A stretch of DNA of 32,502 nt from an uncultured Gammaproteobacteria bacterium (GTDB lineage Bacteria; Pseudomonadota; Gammaproteobacteria; Pseudomonadales; Ketobacteraceae): assembly GCA_913063495.1 (NCBI GenBank), contig CAJXXT010000040.1:1-32502 (forward strand), written 5' to 3'. The notes under the pieces are model-generated. The model was not told where the DNA came from and ran no database searches. It was given only the letters and a program-made list of their open reading frames with translations. The position numbers and the translations under genes are program-made. Shown one piece after another: positions 26,451 to 32,502 of the stretch (the stretch's first letter is position 1; every line of letters begins with the position of its first letter).

Positions 26451-26483
26451 CGCTATTTATGCATCAGCATTGCATAAATAGCG
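26451..26483. repeat. Inverted repeat with 13-bp perfect arms
   Basis: cgctatttatgca (26451-26463) and tgcataaatagcg (26471-26483) flank a 7-nt loop. There is no T tract on either side, so it looks more like an operator or an mRNA structure than a terminator. A further tgcata follows at 26504. Confidence 0.6.
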
Positions 26484-26623
26484 ACACTATCCACCCACTG
26501 TAATGCATAAGCACAATTTATTACTTTATCAAGAAAATTAGTTCAATAACTTGCTAACAGACACACTCTTCGATACCTTATTGTCCAGCCTGAGCAACGC
26601 CTTTCGTTTATCGGCAGTACTCG

Positions 26624-26657
26624 TAAGTAGTACCTAAAGTAGTGACTAAGTAGTACC
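26624..26657. repeat. Two direct repeats of taagtagtacc, 23 bp apart
   Basis: taagtagtacc occurs at 26624-26634 and 26647-26657. The 23-bp period is about two helical turns, so a regulator could bind both on one face of the DNA. They lie about 100 nt upstream of the lipoprotein start. Confidence 0.5.
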
Positions 26658-26750
26658 CATAAGAAGAACCAATAAAACTTGAATACAATACCAAAAGTTA
26701 TGTTTACTCGCTGTATTCAACATAATAATAATGAAATAGGAGCACTCCCA

Positions 26751-27797
26751 ATGGAATTGACTTTCGGCCAGTCATTTAAACGCGCCAGTCTTGCGCTTTT
26801 TGCTGTCGCCTCACTAACCCTAACGGGTTGTAGCTCACTTGTTTACAAAGTTGCAGGGGACACTACCGCTACATTTGGCCAAGACGTCATGATGCCTTAC
26901 TTAATGACCACCGATGATACAGGCATAGCCTGTGTTGCCGGGGAATCAATGACGCCTCTAATGCTCTCTTTTAGCAAATACACCACCAGCATCGACCAGC
27001 TTGCTGTATTAACACATATGGTCGGTGGCACCTGTGCCGATAGCCTTGCAAATGAAGCCAATCTTGAATATCTGCGCCTAGCCAACGATCGACGCATATC
27101 TGCAGCAAAAGATGCCCGCATTCGATCTAAGCGCTTTCACGCTTTAGCAGCAAAACGTCAATACAAAGCGTACAAAGCATTGGTTCGTTCTTTTGGTGAA
27201 ATTGGAGAAGAATGCCCTAGCTTCTCTAGTGAGCAAGAACAGTTTGTATGGATTATTGGTACCGCTACAGCCCTACAAGCAGTACTCAGTGATACATTGG
27301 GCGGTATGGAAGCTGGTGTGCCAAAAACCATCGCGCCCAAAGCGATGCGCGCAGCAGCATGTTTAAATACCCCTGAAGGAAATAGATTGTGGTGGGGCTT
27401 ACCCAAAGCAATCCACGCAGTGCTTTCGACAGTTCTTCCTGGCGCGGGCATAGAAGGCGTTGATCCCTGGAAAGAAATGAAAAAAGCAGCCCGTATTGGT
27501 GAAGATGAAGGGGTTCGAATGTCTCAAGCGCTGATGGCATTGGCTGCTAACAACGCTTCAAAAACAGCACTTGTAAAAGACACTATCCGTGCTCACGCTC
27601 ATTCATTAAAGAATATAGCTTCTAATCGCGAATTTAACCTCGTAGATATCATGGCAACCGACATGATAACCGCTCTATCTGACGCATTATGGACAGAAGC
27701 CACTGGCCATAGAACACCTCATGGTGGTCTAGGCACCTTCTGGGATGACGTAGACGAAGATGACGTTGAGTTGGATATCGATATTGACGATTTATAA
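26751..27797 (+). CDS. Lipoprotein, possible TatT-like TRAP transporter T-component
   Basis: 348 aa from ATG 26751, with AGGAG 8 nt upstream. The signal peptide ends in LTGC with Cys27, followed by Ser-Ser, so it is probably an outer-membrane lipoprotein. The mature protein is helical. The region GTATALQAVLSDTLGGMEAG...PKAMRAAACLNTPEGNRLWWGLPKA-like (about 165-235) is loosely like the helical-repeat T-components (TatT) encoded with some TRAP transporters; this is weak resemblance plus context. The last 17 residues are strongly acidic (DDVDEDDVELDIDIDDL). It is the first gene of a cluster with a binding protein, TRAP permease and porin. Several Cys (at least 5 after the lipid Cys) could form disulfides. 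Confidence 0.8.
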   Translation: MELTFGQSFKRASLALFAVASLTLTGCSSLVYKVAGDTTATFGQDVMMPYLMTTDDTGIACVAGESMTPLMLSFSKYTTSIDQLAVLTHMVGGTCADSLANEANLEYLRLANDRRISAAKDARIRSKRFHALAAKRQYKAYKALVRSFGEIGEECPSFSSEQEQFVWIIGTATALQAVLSDTLGGMEAGVPKTIAPKAMRAAACLNTPEGNRLWWGLPKAIHAVLSTVLPGAGIEGVDPWKEMKKAARIGEDEGVRMSQALMALAANNASKTALVKDTIRAHAHSLKNIASNREFNLVDIMATDMITALSDALWTEATGHRTPHGGLGTFWDDVDEDDVELDIDIDDL

Positions 27798-27920
27798 CGT
27801 CGTTCAGTAACACCATCCAATAATAACAACTCATTAGCAATCGATAACAATCGATAGCAATACCCACAACATTACCCACAATAATACTAACCATTTACAA
27901 TAAGACTTCAGGACGAGGCT

Positions 27921-28952
27921 ATGAAATCCATTTTAAAAAAAATCATCATGCCAGCAGCTATTGGTGCCACCATGATTACCGCATCCGTTACTGCTACTTC
28001 GGCTAACGCTGCAATAGAAAAGCGCACTTTCTGTGTCTTTGATATCGTGGGCAAACAGGGCGATGTCTATAGCCTAATGCAAGATTATCGACTTGAAGCT
28101 ATGAACTGGGGTGTCGATTTAACACTAAAAGCGTATACCGATGAGAAGATAGCCTCTGAAGACCTGAAGTCTGGAAAATGCGATGCTGCAGCCCTAACCG
28201 GCTTACGAGGAAGAAGCTTTAACTCCTTCACTGGAACACTAGATTCTATTGGATCAATCCCAACCTATGACCACATGCGCCAAACCCTTAAACTGCTACT
28301 AAAACCTAAGTTTGCCAAATATATGAAAAGTGGTGACTATGAAGTAGCAGGTATATCTCCTGGTGGCGCCGGATACTTATTCACTAATGACAATACCGTA
28401 AACACCGTCGCTAAAATGTCCGGTAAAAAAGTAGCCGTTCTAGACTTTGATAAATCACAAGCTGTATTAGTCGCCTCTGTCGGTGCTTCACCAGTGAGCG
28501 CAACAATCGCCACATTCGGCCCAATGTTTAACAACGGCTCGGTTGACATTATCGCTGCCCCTGCAATTGCCTACGAACCACTAGAGCTTTATAAAGGGCT
28601 GGGTGAAAACGGTGCCATTGCAGATTTTGCTATTGCTCAACTGTCACTTCAATTGGTCATTCGCCATGAGCGGTTTCCAGCGGATTTTGCTCAAAAATCA
28701 AGAGACTATTCCTGGTCTCAATATGATCGTGCTATCGAACTCATCAAAGTTAGCACCGCCAAAATCGATCCAAAATACTGGATGAAAATCCCAGAGCAAG
28801 ACAAACTTGGTTATGCTGAAATGTTCAGACAATCACGCATCAAACTGCGAGACATGGGCATTTACAACGGAAAAATGTTGAAATTTCTGGCTCGAATCCG
28901 ATGCAAATTGGATGCAGGGTTAGCAGAGTGTACCGCCAAAGATAAAGAATAA
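27921..28952 (+). CDS. Periplasmic solute-binding protein, AdeT1_2 (DUF6091) family
   Basis: 343 aa. The Sec signal peptide is cleaved near SANA-AIE (about residue 31). The mature start FCVFDIVGKQGDVYSLMQDY, then KAYTDEKIASEDLKSGKCDAAALTGLRGR, AGISPGGAGYLF, AVLDFDK and NNGSVDIIAAPAIAYEPLELYKGL, are hallmarks of the AdeT1_2 putative solute-binding family, which is related to TRAP DctP proteins. It delivers substrate to the permease encoded next. It follows the lipoprotein after 123 nt, with AGGACGAGG just upstream of the ATG. A terminator follows directly, suggesting it is made in excess over the permease. The substrate is unknown. Confidence 0.92.
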   Translation: MKSILKKIIMPAAIGATMITASVTATSANAAIEKRTFCVFDIVGKQGDVYSLMQDYRLEAMNWGVDLTLKAYTDEKIASEDLKSGKCDAAALTGLRGRSFNSFTGTLDSIGSIPTYDHMRQTLKLLLKPKFAKYMKSGDYEVAGISPGGAGYLFTNDNTVNTVAKMSGKKVAVLDFDKSQAVLVASVGASPVSATIATFGPMFNNGSVDIIAAPAIAYEPLELYKGLGENGAIADFAIAQLSLQLVIRHERFPADFAQKSRDYSWSQYDRAIELIKVSTAKIDPKYWMKIPEQDKLGYAEMFRQSRIKLRDMGIYNGKMLKFLARIRCKLDAGLAECTAKDKE

Positions 28953-28971
28953 GCAAAAACAGTGATGACCA

Positions 28972-29000
28972 CAAAAAAGCAGGCAACGCCTGCTTTTTTG
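28972..29000 (+). terminator. Intrinsic terminator between binding-protein and permease genes
   Basis: caaaaaagcaggc (28972-28984) pairs perfectly with gcctgcttttttg (28988-29000) around a 3-nt loop, ending in six T. It lies inside the transport cluster, so permease expression needs read-through or a promoter in 29001-29055. Confidence 0.88.
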
Positions 29001-29055
29001 TTGCTAACCAATCCACCTTCAGTCCACAGTAATCATCATTAGGTAATTTACGGCT

Positions 29056-31203
29056 ATGATCCCCCAGCGTTCTTCTAGGGAATGGTTCTCCTCCTTCCCC
29101 GTTATGCTTTTATTAGTCGGTGTTCTTTTCTTTAACACCGCTGAAATGGGCTACTCTCAATTCCTTAAGCTGGGCGAAAGCCTGTGGCAAGACTATTATC
29201 TGTTACGTGGAGATATAGCCACTCCATCCTGTGACCCCAATGCCAACATAGACCAAGAACTCCAAAAGCTTCTCGCTGAACAAGAGCTAGAGAGTGACGA
29301 TGAATTCGGAGACATGTTTGGCGATGACGAGGTAGATACAAGCGCCAACGAAGCTGCGCTTCGTAAGTCAATTACCGGGCAACTCCGTTTATGTAACGAA
29401 AAACATAAAATTGCCAGCGAAAACCAAGCACGAGTTACCAATAGTGTTAGAGCATTTCGAGAGGTTGATTACTTTATGCTTAAAATCGCGGCGTTCAGCC
29501 GTGATAACCAACGCTCAATTCTATCCTTACTTCTGTTCATTTGCGCCTTAACAGCCACACTTACATACCATCATATTGGCTTGCGCCCAATAATGTCTAA
29601 GCTTGATCATAAAGTTGGAGCTGGTGCACAGTTATTTGCAAACCTTGCGCTTTCCTATTCGGCATATGCCTACCTGTACAACGGCTATAACACCGGGGTT
29701 GAGATGTTATACCCCCAGATACGCTGGACTTACATGATTGGTTTTAGCGCATTAACTTTAGTATCACTCTATCAGTGTTTTAAGATCCCTAAAGATGCTG
29801 AGGAAAGTGGTTCAATCGGCAAAGCCTTTTTATCAGTTCCCTTGTATTGTTACATGGCATTTAGCGCCGCATACTTTTACATACTGAAAGAATCAAATCC
29901 TCAAGGGGTTGTTCTCTACATTGACAAAATGATGGATATGGCCAGTATTTTTACCAAAATTGGCTTATATATCTGGATTGGTATGATGCTAAAACAAACC
30001 TTCATTGGTGAGTTAGCATTCCGAATATTTAAACCCTGGAAACTTCCTCCAGAAATGCTGGCATTTGTTGCGGTTCTTGTAATGGCTGTACCTACCGCTT
30101 ATACCGGCGCATCAGGTGTTATCATTATCGCAATGGGTGCCGTTGTTTATAGTGAATTACGTCGTGCTGGTGCTCGTCGTCAACTCGCCCTAGCTGCCAC
30201 CGCAATGTCTGGCAGCCTCGGTGTTGTATTGCGCCCCTGCTTACTGGTTGTGCTTATTGCCGCGTTAAATAAAGAAGTCACCACCGATCAAATGTTTGGG
30301 TGGGGTGTTAAAGTATTCTTACTAACCTCCTTTATGTTTTTTATAATTTCATTGGTTGCCAAGCAAGGCCCCTTAAAAGTTGCGCCGGTTAAAAAAGCAC
30401 TAGTACCAAGTTTATTCGCTTTTATTCCCTTGATTCCTTATGCATCGGTATTTGTCCTAACAGCGATCTTTTATGCCTATGTAATGGATGCACATCTTGA
30501 TGAGTTCTCAGCGCCAACCATTCTTCCGGTTATTGTGTTGTTAATGCTTATTTATGAAAAGGTGTTAGCAAAACCTTATATGAACGCTTTCTCTCGTAAA
30601 TACCCTGAGATTTACTTGAAATCTTACGGTGAAACGTTAGAACATGAAGATGATTATCATGACATTGAAAGGGAAGAAAAGTTAGAAGGCTCAGTAAGAA
30701 CTGCTACCACTAACGGCATTGTTCACATTGGTGCACTGTTATTGTTAATGGGCCTATCATTAGCCGCTGGTGGCGTTATCGAAGATTCACACATCATTCA
30801 AGACTTCTCTGAAAATTCAGACCTATTCGGCAATATGTGGCAAACCATGGTGGTGTTATTGATTGCACTTGTCATTATCGGAATGTGCATGGATCCGTTT
30901 GGTGCGGTTGTACTGGTATCCGGAACTATTGCTCAAGTCGCCTATCAACAAGGTATAGAACCCATTCACTTCTGGATGATTACCTTAGTCGCATTTGAGT
31001 TGGGTTATTTATCCCCACCCGTTGCGGTTAACCACCTATTAACAAGACAAGTGGTTGGAGAAAAAGAGGTATTACTCGCTACAGAGGAAACGATAGGGAA
31101 ATCATTCTGGCTACGCCATGAGAAAATATTATTGCCATTAACAGTGATGGGGATATCTCTAATACTTGTAGCGTTCGCTCCGCTAATTTATATGAACACG
31201 TAA
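29056..31203 (+). CDS. TRAP-type transporter permease (fused small and large subunits) with periplasmic insertion
   Basis: 715 aa. TM1 is at 13-29, then a soluble, strongly acidic and helical segment at 30-150 with two Cys (59, 113), then about 15 further TM helices. The N-terminal membrane half to about 300 would correspond to a DctQ-like part. The remainder is DctM-like: YTGASGVIIIAMGAVVYSELRRAG (about 349-372) and MDPFGAVVLVSGTIAQ with LGYLSPPVAVN near the C-terminus. It imports organic solutes using the sodium or proton gradient together with the binding protein upstream. The insertion between TM1 and TM2 is not usual for DctQM proteins. The ribosome-binding site is weak (AGGT 12 nt before ATG). 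Confidence 0.9.
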   Translation: MIPQRSSREWFSSFPVMLLLVGVLFFNTAEMGYSQFLKLGESLWQDYYLLRGDIATPSCDPNANIDQELQKLLAEQELESDDEFGDMFGDDEVDTSANEAALRKSITGQLRLCNEKHKIASENQARVTNSVRAFREVDYFMLKIAAFSRDNQRSILSLLLFICALTATLTYHHIGLRPIMSKLDHKVGAGAQLFANLALSYSAYAYLYNGYNTGVEMLYPQIRWTYMIGFSALTLVSLYQCFKIPKDAEESGSIGKAFLSVPLYCYMAFSAAYFYILKESNPQGVVLYIDKMMDMASIFTKIGLYIWIGMMLKQTFIGELAFRIFKPWKLPPEMLAFVAVLVMAVPTAYTGASGVIIIAMGAVVYSELRRAGARRQLALAATAMSGSLGVVLRPCLLVVLIAALNKEVTTDQMFGWGVKVFLLTSFMFFIISLVAKQGPLKVAPVKKALVPSLFAFIPLIPYASVFVLTAIFYAYVMDAHLDEFSAPTILPVIVLLMLIYEKVLAKPYMNAFSRKYPEIYLKSYGETLEHEDDYHDIEREEKLEGSVRTATTNGIVHIGALLLLMGLSLAAGGVIEDSHIIQDFSENSDLFGNMWQTMVVLLIALVIIGMCMDPFGAVVLVSGTIAQVAYQQGIEPIHFWMITLVAFELGYLSPPVAVNHLLTRQVVGEKEVLLATEETIGKSFWLRHEKILLPLTVMGISLILVAFAPLIYMNT

Positions 31204-31507
31204 CACAATAGAAAATAATGGGTTGAGGGACTCTGTCTCCTCAACCCATTATGTGAGTTGCAAAATCATTTTCCCAAAAAACCTCCCGCTTTATCTTTAA
31301 ACTCTTTTGTCTCTCTAATTTTTGCAATGTAAGGCATCCAGCCTTAAGTTTTCGTCTAACTACCCACCTCCTTGCCCCGGCTCAAACTCGCCAGCCTACT
31401 TGACGGATATCAAATAGCGACTATTAATTAGTTGACTAAAAACAATACCTTCACTGCTTTGGTCAGCTTAAATACCAAGTAAGGCAAACTAAACTGGGGA
31501 TACATAC
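31204..31507. other. 304-nt intergenic region between permease and porin
   Basis: The left end holds a stem-loop with a 14-bp perfect stem (31215-31228 with 31239-31252). The rest, about 250 nt, should contain the porin promoter and leader. I see no gene and no other clear structure. Confidence 0.5.
31215..31252. terminator. Stem-loop after the permease gene, no T tract
   Basis: ataatgggttgagg (31215-31228) pairs with cctcaacccattat (31239-31252) around a 10-nt loop. It sits 12 nt after the permease stop. No run of T follows on +, so it may act as a processing or stability hairpin or a weak terminator. Confidence 0.55.
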
Positions 31508-32476
31508 ATGAAAAAAATCAATGTATTAATGACGGGATTAACACTCGCTGTTTCTGGAAGTGCTGTTGCAGGTATGCCAACGATAAAGACACAGATCAGA
31601 GGTGACCTTGTTAGAAGTGATAGCGATGGTGCTCACGAAAGCACCTCTCTCCAAATCCCCTATATGCGCTTTGATATAAAAGGCAAAATCACAGACGATT
31701 TATCCTATCGCTTAAAGTTCCGATTAAACAAAACCTTAGCAGGGGAAAATGACGATGGCTCTGGCAAAGGTGTTGATTACGCCTATATCCAGAAAAGATT
31801 TGATAATGGAATAAAAGTTAAGCTCGGCAAGCAGTATATAAACCTGGGTGGTTATGAATCCATATTTTCTTCTCGCGACACATACTCACAAGGATCTCTT
31901 ACTTGGAATAATGCATCTTTCTATCGCAATGCTGTCGGGGTATTCTATAATATCGGCGACCATAGCTTTAATGCACAAGTCGCCAATAATGATGAAGACC
32001 CTGATGATAATGCAGAAGCTAGAAGTGAAAATTTGTTATACGGTGCTCAAGCCATATTTTCCTTCGCTGATGGCATGATAAATCCCCTAATTTCCTATCA
32101 TACTGATACAAATCATGATGATATTGCTGTCGGGTTACAGATAAAAGCCTCAACTTTGACCGTTGAAGTGGATAGAGTCGTTACCCAACATGATGATACC
32201 GACGCAGGTGCTAAAGTTGATGATGACAAATCTTCAACCGTATTTATAAAATACAAACAGGGAAAGTGGTCACCTCAACTACGTTACACCGTCGCGAATG
32301 GAGAGGCATACAAAGACTTTGACAGCTACAATGTCGCACTCGAATACTATCCATATGGCAATAGTTCCCTACGCTATCACGTCGCCTATGCCAAAAAAGA
32401 CAACACCAAAGATGATGCAACCAGTACCAAAGACGAATCAAAAACGCTTACCGTCGGCTTTGCCATGTCATTTTAA
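31508..32476 (+). CDS. Outer-membrane porin
   Basis: 322 aa. The signal peptide is MKKINVLMTGLTLAVSGSAVA, cleaved before Gly22. The mature chain alternates polar and hydrophobic residues in strands and has turns rich in Asp/Asn. It ends in Phe (VGFAMSF), the usual signal for insertion by the BAM complex. Segments such as MRFDIKGKITDDLSYRLKFRLN and KVKLGKQYINLGGYES resemble phosphate-selective porin O/P-type or general 16-stranded porins. It follows the TRAP permease and is probably the outer-membrane entry for the same substrate. GGGGA lies 7 nt before the ATG. The C-terminus is inside the window, so the gene is complete. Confidence 0.9.
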   Translation: MKKINVLMTGLTLAVSGSAVAGMPTIKTQIRGDLVRSDSDGAHESTSLQIPYMRFDIKGKITDDLSYRLKFRLNKTLAGENDDGSGKGVDYAYIQKRFDNGIKVKLGKQYINLGGYESIFSSRDTYSQGSLTWNNASFYRNAVGVFYNIGDHSFNAQVANNDEDPDDNAEARSENLLYGAQAIFSFADGMINPLISYHTDTNHDDIAVGLQIKASTLTVEVDRVVTQHDDTDAGAKVDDDKSSTVFIKYKQGKWSPQLRYTVANGEAYKDFDSYNVALEYYPYGNSSLRYHVAYAKKDNTKDDATSTKDESKTLTVGFAMSF

Positions 32477-32502
32477 TTTATTGGAATCTAATGCAGCAAG
32501 GA

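Larger units (their letters stand above)
26306..26750. other. 445-nt intergenic region upstream of the TRAP-associated operon
   Basis: It carries the divergent promoters of dinG and the transport cluster, a 13-bp-stem inverted repeat (26451-26483) and two 11-bp direct repeats (26624-26657). The in-frame extension of the lipoprotein up to a TTG at 26679 lacks a ribosome-binding site and would precede the signal peptide, so I leave it as non-coding. Confidence 0.55.

Overview
The window is 32.5 kb of accessory and housekeeping DNA from a gammaproteobacterium, probably marine. The rapA-rluA pair (also adjacent in E. coli), a DusC whose catalytic Cys has the E. coli number, DinG, and the TRAP/porin complement support this. 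I cannot name the genus. Base composition is moderate to AT-leaning and fairly even. I saw no tRNA, rRNA, CRISPR array, insertion sequence or integrase.

Left part (1-9374). The 3' part of rapA runs off the left edge and is followed at 3 nt by rluA, then a TetR-family regulator and a small PilZ (c-di-GMP) protein, all on +. A 40-bp perfect palindrome acts as a shared terminator between pilZ and a convergent 742-aa outer-membrane lipoprotein. That lipoprotein reads as a bacterial BPI/TULIP-type lipid-binding protein framed by Ig-like domains, and it is the most unexpected gene here. Then come dusC, an intergenic stretch with a cluster of DnaA boxes, an unrecognised 236-aa helical protein, and a periplasmic solute-binding-type protein.

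Middle part (9490-23064, minus strand). This is a complete chemosensory cluster. In transcription order it runs: short-loop MCP, cheY, STAS, cheA, cheW, dCache MCP, cheW, heme-c MCP, cheR, cheD, cheB. A separate MCP gene lies upstream, cut off by a strong hairpin terminator. Gene order resembles the Che2/F7-type clusters of Pseudomonas aeruginosa and Vibrio cholerae cluster III, with additions: a STAS protein and a duplicated cheW-MCP module. No cheZ is present, but the first MCP carries a CheZ-like F-x-D-x-x-x-Q motif near its C-terminus. One receptor ends in a CheR-tethering-type pentapeptide. Another has a CxxCH heme-c motif in its periplasmic domain.

Right part (23342-32502). An orphan periplasmic binding protein is divergent from the isolated MCP and convergent with dinG (Fe-S helicase). 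Then, on +, a lipoprotein that may be a TatT-like TRAP T-component, an AdeT1_2-family solute-binding protein, a fused TRAP permease with an acidic periplasmic insertion, and an outer-membrane porin follow. Together they look like a complete outer-to-inner-membrane uptake route. A perfect intrinsic terminator sits between the binding protein and the permease, which would keep the binding protein in excess.
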